NCBI GenBank assembly: GCA_945860865.1
Contig: CAMARW010000009.1
Location: forward strand, 1 to 64,000
Source of the DNA: Chitinophaga pinensis
Lineage (GTDB): Bacteria > Bacteroidota > Bacteroidia > UKL13-3
DNA: 64,000 bases
Direction of reading: 5' to 3'
Below, piece after piece: positions 53,760 to 62,735 of this stretch (within the stretch, counting starts at the first letter, position 1; each line of letters opens with the position of its first letter). The notes beneath the pieces were generated by a model, which was not told the origin of the DNA, ran no database searches, and saw nothing but the letters and a program-made list of their open reading frames with translations. Made by a program: the position numbers and the translations under genes.

Positions 53760-56700
53760 ATGAAATACGTTGTAGTTGCCCTCATTTTAATTGTTTCAAT
53801 TAAAGGAAGCTCCCAGTGCACCTACAATTCTACGCTATCTTCACCTAATTTGGTGGTGAATGGAAATTTTAGTTCTGGTAATGTTGGATTTACATCAGGT
53901 TATATTCATTCAACTATTAATCCCTTGGGTGAATCAAGTTATATAATTACAAATAATGCTGCTAACGTACACTTTGCTTTTTCTGGCGTAGACCATACAA
54001 CAGGAACTGGTAATTTTATGGTACTTAATGGATCTAGTACACCCACTAATGTTTGGAACCAAAGTGTAAGCGTACTTCCCAATACTTCATATAATTTTTC
54101 TGCTTGGTTTAAAAATATCGTAACAAAACCAGCTTATGCTGGAGCTCCTATTGCCACAGTAGAATTATGGATTAATGGTGTAAAAATAAGCAGAAATTTG
54201 TCGTTGCCAGATTATCCAGATGTCTGGAAACTGCTCGATACGAGCTGGTTCTCTGGTTCAGTTACAACGGCTAACTTATCCATTAGAAATATAGCTACTG
54301 CTCTGCATGGCAATGATTTTGCCATAGACGATGTAGCTTTTAAAGCTTGCTGCCAACCTGCTGGTTCCACACAAAATATGAATGCTTGTTTAGGGAATTT
54401 AACACAACTCAACGGCAGTGCCTCTGGAAGCTTTTTTTGGAGTCCAACTGCGGGCTTAAGTAACCCAACTTCCCTAAACCCGAGCTTTACGGCAACAAAC
54501 AATACTACCTATATATTAACGAAAACAATTGGCAATTGTACCGTAAAGGATACATTTAATATTGTAGTTGAAAACTGTTGCTTTCAGTGCAATTCACTAC
54601 CATTAACCTTAGGCAATGGTTTAGTAGCTTGTTATCCATTTACTGGCAATGCAAATGATGCCAGTGGAAACGGAAATCATGGTACAGTTTTTAATGCAAC
54701 TCTAACTACAGATAGGTTTAATAAACCCAATAGGGCATATAGTTTTAATGGAACTAATGCACGGATTCAAGCACCTCACTCCAACTCCTTAAATATTGGC
54801 AAAATTACAGTTGCCGCCTGGGTAAATTATGGTAATACGGCAACCACACAAATTATTACTAAACGAAATTGGACGAATGCCCAAAATGAAAAATTTGCTT
54901 TTGATACCAAGGAGTTTCATGTAAAAAGAAATGGGGCTTGCACTCCCAACTTGAATTGGAATTCACTTACTTATCCTTCTCCTCCCACAACAGGTGTGTG
55001 GACATACATTGTGGCCACTTATGATGGCAGATTTTCTCGCTTTTATAAAAATGGTGTTTTAGAGAGAACGGTCGATTTTTTAACTTTACAAGATTTGGAT
55101 TTATGTTCATCTGGTGAATTAATTTTTGGGGCTACTTTTGCTACATTCCCTTTCTATTATACTGGCAAAATAGATGATATACGCCTATACAATCGTGCTT
55201 TATCCGATGCTGAAGTAAGCCAATTGTATTTATTTACCGCTACAGAAAGCTTGCCTACTGCCAATGCAGGAACTGATATTCAAATTTGCGGTAATGATAG
55301 TTTTCAATTAAATGGTACAAACAACGGAATACCCGCTTGGTTGCCGGCTGCACCGCTGGCAAATGCCAATATCTTAAACTCGCGGGGACGAGTAATTGGC
55401 AATACTTCGTTTATTTTAACAAGCACCATAGGTTCTTGCATAGCCCGCGATACGATATCTGTAAATATGGTAGATTTGGTTGCTAATGCTGGTTCAGATT
55501 TATTTTCATGTAAACGACAATCTGTGGTTATTAATGGCGCAGGTAATGGAACGCAATTTAGTTGGTTGCCCATTAAAAACATTATGAATAATCTTTCTGC
55601 CAAGCCCACTGTTAATCCAGATACAACTACTACTTATATTTTAACTGTTTCTAATGGCACTTGTGTGCGCAGGGATACCATGACCGTTTTTGTAAACCCA
55701 TTAGATGCGCAAATTCTTAACAAAGACACGGTTTTTTGTGCAGGAGATACCATTCAATTAGTGGGTACAAGTAATGCCCTAAATTACACTTGGTTGCCTG
55801 CAACCAATATGATACAAGCAAATACTCTACAGCCACGGGTGTTTCCGCAAACTACTGCCAAATATTATATAGCAGTAAGCGATGGTATTTGTACTGTTAG
55901 CGATTCTATTCAACTAACTTTAGCAACTTTTACAATAAGCACAAGTGGCGATACTGTAATTTGCGAAGGAGATAGTATTGCCATATTTGCCCAATCTCCT
56001 GGTGCATCTTTTAGCTGGTTACCCACTTTTGGTTTGTCTAATCCAAACGCGAATAATCCCAAGGCATTTCCATTAAATACTACTAGTTATTTGGTTCAGG
56101 CCAATAAAGGAAATTGTTTAGCTAACGCTACTATAAAAGTTTTGGTTGATAAAATTCCACTGGTAAGTGCTGGTCCAGATGTGCGTTATTGTTTTGGCAA
56201 ATCTGCTCAATTACAAGGAAGTGTGTTAAACGCTGCTGCTTTTATTTGGAGTCCGCCAACAGCTTTAAGTGATATTGCAGCCTTACAACCCACCGTTACC
56301 AGCAGTGCAGGAAGGCAATATATACTTACGGCAACGCAAGGAAAATGTATAAACAGAGATACGGTTTGGGCTGAACCAAATCCGCTTGTGGTAGCTAATT
56401 TTACTTTTAGTCCGAACAATAAAGTCTACCCAGTCTTGGTTCAGTTTACCAATCAATCTGCCAACGCAAAATTTTATTTATGGGATTTTGATGATAAGGG
56501 GGCTCAATCTAATTTGTCGAACCCAAACCATACTTTTTTGGAGGCTAAAAAATATGACGTTTGGTTAAAAGTAAGCGATAATTTAGGTTGTTCAGATTCT
56601 ACAAATCTGGAAGTAAATGTAACAGATGAGGCACACTTAAAAATTCCAAATGTTTTTACACCAGATGGCAATAGTATAAATGATTGTTTTGAATTGGTTT

Positions 56701-56912
56701 ATACCGTTTCATCTTTTGAGTTTGTAAGCTATGAGATATACAATAGATGGGGAGATTTATTATACAGAACCAGAATGCCTGGCGGTGCCTGGTGGGATGG
56801 CACCTACAATAATGCTCCTTGTTCAGATGGTGTTTATTTTTTTAAAGTAAATGCCCTCGATTTTTCTGGAAAAGAGTATGGTGCAAATGGAGCGTTTACC
56901 CTTTTGCGTTAA
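53760..56912 (+). CDS. T9SS type B secreted protein with LamG, Ig-like modules and PKD
   Basis: The 1050-residue protein has a signal peptide (VVVALILIVSIKGSSQ), an N-terminal beta-sandwich resembling a carbohydrate-binding domain (about 25-200), one Cys-paired module, a LamG-like domain (about 285-485; LVACYPFTGNANDASGNGNHG), five more Cys-paired Ig-like modules (about 500-885), a PKD domain (about 905-980; YLWDFDD) and a gliding-motility-associated C-terminal domain (IPNVFTPDGNSINDCF ... FTLLR). The tail is the known type B signal for T9SS export and surface attachment. It is probably an adhesin or matrix protein. It follows the FkbM gene closely. Confidence 0.9.
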   Translation: MKYVVVALILIVSIKGSSQCTYNSTLSSPNLVVNGNFSSGNVGFTSGYIHSTINPLGESSYIITNNAANVHFAFSGVDHTTGTGNFMVLNGSSTPTNVWNQSVSVLPNTSYNFSAWFKNIVTKPAYAGAPIATVELWINGVKISRNLSLPDYPDVWKLLDTSWFSGSVTTANLSIRNIATALHGNDFAIDDVAFKACCQPAGSTQNMNACLGNLTQLNGSASGSFFWSPTAGLSNPTSLNPSFTATNNTTYILTKTIGNCTVKDTFNIVVENCCFQCNSLPLTLGNGLVACYPFTGNANDASGNGNHGTVFNATLTTDRFNKPNRAYSFNGTNARIQAPHSNSLNIGKITVAAWVNYGNTATTQIITKRNWTNAQNEKFAFDTKEFHVKRNGACTPNLNWNSLTYPSPPTTGVWTYIVATYDGRFSRFYKNGVLERTVDFLTLQDLDLCSSGELIFGATFATFPFYYTGKIDDIRLYNRALSDAEVSQLYLFTATESLPTANAGTDIQICGNDSFQLNGTNNGIPAWLPAAPLANANILNSRGRVIGNTSFILTSTIGSCIARDTISVNMVDLVANAGSDLFSCKRQSVVINGAGNGTQFSWLPIKNIMNNLSAKPTVNPDTTTTYILTVSNGTCVRRDTMTVFVNPLDAQILNKDTVFCAGDTIQLVGTSNALNYTWLPATNMIQANTLQPRVFPQTTAKYYIAVSDGICTVSDSIQLTLATFTISTSGDTVICEGDSIAIFAQSPGASFSWLPTFGLSNPNANNPKAFPLNTTSYLVQANKGNCLANATIKVLVDKIPLVSAGPDVRYCFGKSAQLQGSVLNAAAFIWSPPTALSDIAALQPTVTSSAGRQYILTATQGKCINRDTVWAEPNPLVVANFTFSPNNKVYPVLVQFTNQSANAKFYLWDFDDKGAQSNLSNPNHTFLEAKKYDVWLKVSDNLGCSDSTNLEVNVTDEAHLKIPNVFTPDGNSINDCFELVYTVSSFEFVSYEIYNRWGDLLYRTRMPGGAWWDGTYNNAPCSDGVYFFKVNALDFSGKEYGANGAFTLLR

Positions 56913-56931
56913 TTGTTTTTTTAATAGTTTT

Positions 56932-56972
56932 TTAAGAAAATAGTTTCTTTTTTCTTAATTTTTATTTTTTTT
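56932..56972 (+). terminator. AT-rich terminator after the first large T9SS gene
   Basis: TTAAGAAA pairs with TTTCTTAA around a T-rich loop and is followed by a long T-rich run. It separates the 1050-residue gene from the next, which has its own promoter. Confidence 0.55.
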
Positions 56973-56982
56973 AGCTTAAGGC

Positions 56983-57013
56983 TTTGTAATTCTTTACCAC
57001 TTACTTAGATTTG
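56983..57013 (+). promoter_or_regulatory. Consensus promoter of the giant T9SS gene
   Basis: TTTG (56983-56986), exactly 19 bases, and TAGATTTG (57006-57013) match both halves of the Bacteroidota promoter pattern. Transcription should start near 57018, beyond the track's first start codons at 57011 and 57014. Confidence 0.8.
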
Positions 57014-57046
57014 ATGATTCGCCTTTTTAGGTTAATTAGCAAATTT

Positions 57047-60000
57047 ATGTTTAAAAATGTACTTGTTTATTTATTCGTTTTATTTCTAAGCGCAGGCAAT
57101 ATCTCTGCTCAAACTTTTAATTGGGGCATACGGGGTGGGAGCACTGGGCAAGATTTGATGCGCAGTGTATCTACAGATTCTAAGGGTAATATTTATGCTT
57201 TGCTTGTCCCTAATGGAGCAATAAACATTGATAGTTTGGGAACCCCAAGGGTAATTCCGAGTTATGGTAATAGAGATGTTTTAGTTGTAAAATATAATTG
57301 CGATAGTGTATTTCAATGGGTAATAAGAATTGGAGGAAATTTACTTGACGGTGGTTCATTTTTGCTTTCAAGATTGGCATCAGATTCAAGCGGTAATGTA
57401 TATGTTCACACAACCATAAATGGCGCTTGCAATATAACTTCATCCAATGGCTCCAATACAATAATAAATAGTGTTGGTAATACTGATGCTATTTTGGTAA
57501 AAGCGAATACCTCAGGAATTGTGCAATGGACAACGCGCATGGCTGGAAATGGATGGGATGAAAGTGGAGGTATTTGTATTGATAGGCTACAAAATGTTTA
57601 TATAACTGGATTCTACTCAGGAGCGGCTACTCTTACTCAGATAGGTGGGCCAAATAATACTTTAATTTCGGCTGGGAGTCAGGATATTTTTATTGCAAAA
57701 TATAATCCTACTGGAGCTCTGCAATATGCCACACGCGCTGGGGGCAGTTTTCAGGAAGTTCCCTCTAATATTGCTGTAGATAGTTCAGGTGCATTGTATG
57801 TTACAGGTAATTTTGGATGTTGTGGAAATTCAACCATTAATTTTGGAAATAATGTAACCAATACAGGTGGTTGGGGTGCATTTTTGGCTAAAGCTTCGCC
57901 AACAGGTGCATGGCAATGGGGTGTTGGAATGGGCACTGCGAGTTCAGAGTCGTTTTCTGACGTAAAAGTTGATGATATGAACGGTAGGGTTTATGTTTTC
58001 GGGCATTTTTCTGGGAACTCAAATTTAACTTCTCGCCCTCCAGGCGCGGGTGTAAATTTGAGTTCCAATGGTGCTCATGATCTTGTATTAGGGGCATATA
58101 ATTTAAATGGGAGCTTACAATGGGTAAGAACTGTTGGTGGCACTGGTGAAGATTATGGTTTTGGGTTAGATTTGGATGCCAATAGAAGTATTTTAGTTGT
58201 TGGTATTAGTTCGAGCACAGCAAATTTTGGTGGAAGTTCGTTAACTTTAACTGGCGCCTCGCACGCATTTTATGCGAGGTATTCACCTGCAAATGTATTG
58301 CAAGATGTGCAAAAAATTGGCAATGGATTAGCTTATGGTTCAATTGGAATTCATGTAAGTTCAAGTGGTTTAGGATACGTATCTGGCTCCTTCACAGGTT
58401 CTTGGTCGGTGGGGTCAAGTACATACAACAGCTTGGGTAATGAAGATGCCTTTATTGCCCGCATTCAGTTGCCAGATGTTACTACAATTGCAGCCAGTAA
58501 GTTAACACTAAATTGCTTAACAGATAGTATTTATCTATATATTAGAAATAAAGATTTGGGCAATTTTAAGTGGTATAGAAACGATACTTTGTTTTCGGAA
58601 ACCAATGGCAATATGATTAAAATTCATGAGCCGGGTGCTTATAGGGCTGTTTCTTTGAGCGATTGTTCGCCCAACTCTAATTCAGATATTATTTTTATTA
58701 ATAGGTCGCCTTTTTACACCGCACCAAGGGTTACAGATATTACTATTTGTAGGGGCGATAGTGGTAGATTATTGGCTCAAGGCGGAACCTCATACCGTTG
58801 GTCGCCGGCTCTTGGCCTAAGCGATACAACTATTGCCAATCCTTTTGCGAGTACATTAAGTAATAGAACTTATTTTTTAACAAGCACAATTGGGCAATGT
58901 ACCTCACTAGATACTGTATCTGTTTTGGTAGATGCAAATTGTTGCTTAACTTGTGCAACGCCTTTTTCACTTAATCAAGGTACTATTGCCTGTTTCCCGT
59001 TTGATGGCAATGCTAGAGACTTTAGTGGTTTTGGTAATGATGGACAAGTTTTTAATGCTACTTTGGCTCAAGACAGGTTTGCCAGAGCTAATAGGGCTTA
59101 TCAGTTTAACGGTTTTAACTCATTTATTGAAGTCCCAAATTCTGTTTCTTTGCAATCGCCAACCAATAAAGTTACCTTTACATTTTGGGCTGGGGTAATT
59201 GCTTGGGAATTTGCAGGAGGGGTTCAGTTTACACCTATTGTAAGTAAATCAAATGCTGTTGCAGCTGGCCAATACCGTGCATTGTTGCGCAACAATGGAG
59301 TAGCAGCTATGGCAAATGGTAATTCGTTTAATAATACCATTGGTAACCCAAATACCGCCATCAATGTTTGGAACTTTTTTGCTATAACAGTTAGTAATGA
59401 TACCGTTTATTATTATAGAAACGGAAATTTATTGGGTTTTGCAACGGGTCCAACTTCCTATGTGGTAAACAATACCACCCCTTTAAGAATTGGTAGAAAT
59501 GATTTTAATAGCACTTCTTTCTTTAATGGTAGGCTTGATGAACTGCGCATTTATAATAGAACCTTAGGTCCGGAGGAAGTGAGTAAATTATATAATCTCA
59601 GCAATTTGGCTGGTTTGCCGCTCATTTCTGCGGGTATAGATAAGAATATTTGCATAGACGATACCGTTCAACTAACAACCACTGGGTCTAATGGAACTTG
59701 GCTATGGAATCCAACTAGCAGCTTAAGTAGTGATACGGCTAGAAGTCCGTTTAGCTCCCCAGATTCTACAACACAGTATGTGGTTAGGGTTGATTTTTTC
59801 GGCTGTAAAAATTATGATACGGTGCAAGTAATCATTAATAATTTTAGGCCTAATATTGGGGTTGATCAAACCATTTGTGCGGGTGATACTGCCACTTTAA
59901 TTGTAAGTGAAGGAAACAATTTCTCTTGGTTCCCCGATTATAATATAAGCGGTTTAACCAATGATACCGCTTTTGTATTTCCAACCCGTGATACCACCTA

Positions 60001-61933
60001 TATTGTTACAGCTGCTTTAGGTGTTTGTGTGAGAACAGACACGGTAAATATTACTGTAAACACACCTTTGTTAGATGCGGGTTTAGATATTGATATTTGT
60101 GAAGACGACACTGCTAAATTTAACGTTACAACCAATGGTTCTCTAAGATGGAGTCCGTTTAAATGGCTAAGTGATTCAGTGGGTACCAATGTTTATGCTT
60201 TACCAGATTCTAGTATTACTTATTTTATAGAGGCAAGTTACCTAGGCTGTGTTAAACGAGATACGGTTTCTATTTCTGTTTCAAATATTCCTATAGAGGC
60301 TGGGCCAAATAGAGAAATTTGCTTAGGAGATACTATACAACTCAATGCTACTGGCGCAGCTAGTTTTAAGTGGTTTCCAAGAACTAATATAAGCGATTCT
60401 CTTATTGCCGATCCTTTTGTTTACCCCAACATCCCTACTTTTTACTACGTAAATTCCTCTAATGCCTTGTGTTCGCGAACAGACAGTGTTTTTATAAATG
60501 TAAAGCAAGCACAAGCCAATGCGGGTCCAAACAAAGCAATCTGTTTGGGAGATAGTGTGGTGCTTAATGGAACTGCTTTGGGCTCTCATATTTGGTCGCC
60601 TACAACTGGGTTAAAAGACACTAGTTTAACCACCTATGCTAAGCCAACGGTTACTACGCAATATATTTTAAGAGCAGATAATTCACTATGCTCTGCCTAT
60701 GATACTGTAGTGGTTTCGGTAACTAATTTTTCTATTAATGCAGGTGCAAATAAATCAATTTGTTTGGGAGATAGTGTTCAATTGCAAGCAACAGGTGGTG
60801 TAAAATACAATTGGCTTCCTTTTTACAACATAAGTGATTCTGGTATTGCTAATCCGTGGGTTAAACCAGAAGGGCCCACTAATTACTTTGTTTTATCTAA
60901 TAATGGTTTGTGTTGGAGGTATGATACTGTTTTTGTAAATGTTAAATCTTTTAGCGGTTCGGCCGGATTAGATACCAGCATGTGCGAGGGTTTATTTGTA
61001 GGCTTACAAGCCAGTGGTGGAGCCTCGTACGAATGGCTAAATGATGCTAATATAAGTGATAAGTTTGTTGCTAACCCAATGGTAACGCCGGCCGTTACGC
61101 AAAAATATTTTGTAAAAATTTATGATGGTACACAATGCTACGTTTACGATACTGTGCAGGTAGAAGTAAATAAGTTTCCAACCGTAAACGCTGGTGCAGA
61201 CCAACGCCATTGTCCGGGTGATTTTGTGATTTTAAATGGTACGGTAAGCGGTCAAACCCGCTTCGAATGGTCGCCTGCAACCTACCTCAGTGATAAGAAT
61301 GCGCTAGAACCTTCTGCCTCGGTTGTTATAAGCACCACTTATGCTTTGGGTGCTTGGAATAAAAATTGTTACTCAGAAGATAGGGTGCGGGTAGAGGTAA
61401 ATCCGAAGGTAACGGCTAACTTTTTGGCCGATCCCCTGCAAGGTTTAGCCCCATTGCCTGTTCAATTTACGAATACCAGTACAAATGCTTTCTTTTACAC
61501 TTGGGATTTTGGCGAAATTGGAGCGGGTTCTACAGATAAAGACCCAAATTATGTTTATACCGAAGATGGTAAGTTTTTAGTTACACTTATTGCCGAGGAT
61601 AGTTTAGGTTGTTCAGATACCATTTCTACCAGTATTACCGTAAATAGTTTAGATGTGTTGTTTGCGCCTAATGCCTTCTCACCCAATAACGATGGTTTAA
61701 ATGATGTTTTCTCGCCAACATACAATCCCAATCGTTTTGAATTTTTAGAAATGAAAATATTTAATCGTTGGGGAGTGGTTGTATACGAAACAAAAATGCC
61801 AGGCGGAGCTTGGTGGGATGGTAAAATTAATGGTAATCCAGAGCCTCCAGGAATTTTTACCTTCACGCTTTTTGGTAGAGATAAAAAAGGTAGGTCGTAC
61901 GAGATAAATGGTACAGTTACCCTTTTAAGATAA
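57047..61933 (+). CDS. Giant T9SS type B secreted protein (SBBP-like, LamG, nine Cys-paired modules, PKD)
   Basis: The start at 57047 (MFKNVLVYLFVLFLSAGNISAQ, 1628 residues) is chosen because the consensus promoter overlaps the track's earlier start codons. A signal peptide is followed by an SBBP-like propeller region (about 25-480; TDSKGNIYAL, GTGEDYGFGL), one Cys-paired module, a LamG-like domain (about 645-850) and eight more modules of about 75 residues with ICxGDxVxL ... C...DTVxVxV. A PKD domain (YTWDFGE) and the type B tail (FAPNAFSPNNDGLNDVF ... VTLLR) follow. It is likely a surface adhesin or gliding-associated protein. The paired Cys in each module may form disulfides. Confidence 0.92.
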   Translation: MFKNVLVYLFVLFLSAGNISAQTFNWGIRGGSTGQDLMRSVSTDSKGNIYALLVPNGAINIDSLGTPRVIPSYGNRDVLVVKYNCDSVFQWVIRIGGNLLDGGSFLLSRLASDSSGNVYVHTTINGACNITSSNGSNTIINSVGNTDAILVKANTSGIVQWTTRMAGNGWDESGGICIDRLQNVYITGFYSGAATLTQIGGPNNTLISAGSQDIFIAKYNPTGALQYATRAGGSFQEVPSNIAVDSSGALYVTGNFGCCGNSTINFGNNVTNTGGWGAFLAKASPTGAWQWGVGMGTASSESFSDVKVDDMNGRVYVFGHFSGNSNLTSRPPGAGVNLSSNGAHDLVLGAYNLNGSLQWVRTVGGTGEDYGFGLDLDANRSILVVGISSSTANFGGSSLTLTGASHAFYARYSPANVLQDVQKIGNGLAYGSIGIHVSSSGLGYVSGSFTGSWSVGSSTYNSLGNEDAFIARIQLPDVTTIAASKLTLNCLTDSIYLYIRNKDLGNFKWYRNDTLFSETNGNMIKIHEPGAYRAVSLSDCSPNSNSDIIFINRSPFYTAPRVTDITICRGDSGRLLAQGGTSYRWSPALGLSDTTIANPFASTLSNRTYFLTSTIGQCTSLDTVSVLVDANCCLTCATPFSLNQGTIACFPFDGNARDFSGFGNDGQVFNATLAQDRFARANRAYQFNGFNSFIEVPNSVSLQSPTNKVTFTFWAGVIAWEFAGGVQFTPIVSKSNAVAAGQYRALLRNNGVAAMANGNSFNNTIGNPNTAINVWNFFAITVSNDTVYYYRNGNLLGFATGPTSYVVNNTTPLRIGRNDFNSTSFFNGRLDELRIYNRTLGPEEVSKLYNLSNLAGLPLISAGIDKNICIDDTVQLTTTGSNGTWLWNPTSSLSSDTARSPFSSPDSTTQYVVRVDFFGCKNYDTVQVIINNFRPNIGVDQTICAGDTATLIVSEGNNFSWFPDYNISGLTNDTAFVFPTRDTTYIVTAALGVCVRTDTVNITVNTPLLDAGLDIDICEDDTAKFNVTTNGSLRWSPFKWLSDSVGTNVYALPDSSITYFIEASYLGCVKRDTVSISVSNIPIEAGPNREICLGDTIQLNATGAASFKWFPRTNISDSLIADPFVYPNIPTFYYVNSSNALCSRTDSVFINVKQAQANAGPNKAICLGDSVVLNGTALGSHIWSPTTGLKDTSLTTYAKPTVTTQYILRADNSLCSAYDTVVVSVTNFSINAGANKSICLGDSVQLQATGGVKYNWLPFYNISDSGIANPWVKPEGPTNYFVLSNNGLCWRYDTVFVNVKSFSGSAGLDTSMCEGLFVGLQASGGASYEWLNDANISDKFVANPMVTPAVTQKYFVKIYDGTQCYVYDTVQVEVNKFPTVNAGADQRHCPGDFVILNGTVSGQTRFEWSPATYLSDKNALEPSASVVISTTYALGAWNKNCYSEDRVRVEVNPKVTANFLADPLQGLAPLPVQFTNTSTNAFFYTWDFGEIGAGSTDKDPNYVYTEDGKFLVTLIAEDSLGCSDTISTSITVNSLDVLFAPNAFSPNNDGLNDVFSPTYNPNRFEFLEMKIFNRWGVVVYETKMPGGAWWDGKINGNPEPPGIFTFTLFGRDKKGRSYEINGTVTLLR

Positions 61934-61959
61934 ACATTGCGCTAAGCGCAATGTTTATC
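61929..61959 (+). terminator. Perfect 14-bp hairpin overlapping the giant gene's stop codon
   Basis: GATAAACATTGCGC and GCGCAATGTTTATC are exact inverted copies around TAA. The TAA stop (61931-61933) is inside the left arm. The following sequence is A/T-rich but lacks a long T run, so it could act as a terminator, a 3'-end stabiliser or both. Confidence 0.6.
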
Positions 61960-61993
61960 TTATATACTTCTTATTACTCGGTTTAGATTCTCT

Positions 61994-62722
61994 ATGTCAA
62001 AAGACTATTTTGATTTTAAAAAGTTTAGGGTTTGGCATCATGCCTCTGCCATGAAAGTAGGCACTGATGCCGTAGTTTTGGGTTGTTTAGTGCCTACAAC
62101 TTCAATCAGCAACACTATTTTAGATATTGGAACAGGAACAGGTATAATTGCATTAATGCTGGCCCAAAGAAACCCAGAGGCCTCTATTACCGCCATAGAA
62201 ATTGATATTGCTGCTGCACAGCAAGCAAACTATAATTTTGAACAGTCTATTTTTGCTTCACAGCTAAAATGTGTGCCAATATCGGTTCAAAACTTTGCGC
62301 TAACTGCCAATCAAAAATTTGATTTGATAGTGAGTAATCCGCCTTTTTTTGAAAAACATGCTAATGCGGCTATTGCCGATAATGCGCGTAGTTTAGCTCG
62401 ACAAGATGTGGCATTATCTTTTCACGATTTAGCCCATTCGGTTTCTATTTTATTACAAAACCAAGGCTGTTTTTGGTTAATTTTACCTGTTCAAGAAGCA
62501 CAAGTATTTGCTTTAGCTGCCGCATCTTTTTCACTCAATCTGAGCCAACAAATAAACATTATTCCGCGCCAGGGCAAAGCAAGCAATAGGGTAGTTCAAT
62601 GTTACCAAATGGGTCATAATAAATTGCTTACAACCGAATTAATTTTGAAAAATGAAGCGGGGTTGCCTAGCCAAGATTATATTGCTTTGAGCCGTGATTT
62701 TTACCTCCGCATAGATTTATAA
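61994..62722 (+). CDS. trmN6: tRNA1(Val) (adenine(37)-N6)-methyltransferase
   Basis: The 242-residue enzyme methylates N6 of A37 in tRNA1-Val. It has the SAM loop LDIGTGTGIIALMLAQ, AIEIDIAAAQQANYNF and the N6-adenine motif IVSNPPFFEKH. The start ...FRVWHHASAMKVGTDAVVLG is typical of the YfiC/TrmN6 family. It is a single gene after the giant T9SS gene, converging on the saccharopine dehydrogenase gene. Confidence 0.92.
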   Translation: MSKDYFDFKKFRVWHHASAMKVGTDAVVLGCLVPTTSISNTILDIGTGTGIIALMLAQRNPEASITAIEIDIAAAQQANYNFEQSIFASQLKCVPISVQNFALTANQKFDLIVSNPPFFEKHANAAIADNARSLARQDVALSFHDLAHSVSILLQNQGCFWLILPVQEAQVFALAAASFSLNLSQQINIIPRQGKASNRVVQCYQMGHNKLLTTELILKNEAGLPSQDYIALSRDFYLRIDL

Positions 62723-62735
62723 TTTGCATCTAGAA

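Noticed and set aside
58953-59198. Leucine-rich plus-strand ORF inside the giant T9SS gene
   Set aside because: It is a frame shadow of the LamG-encoding region.
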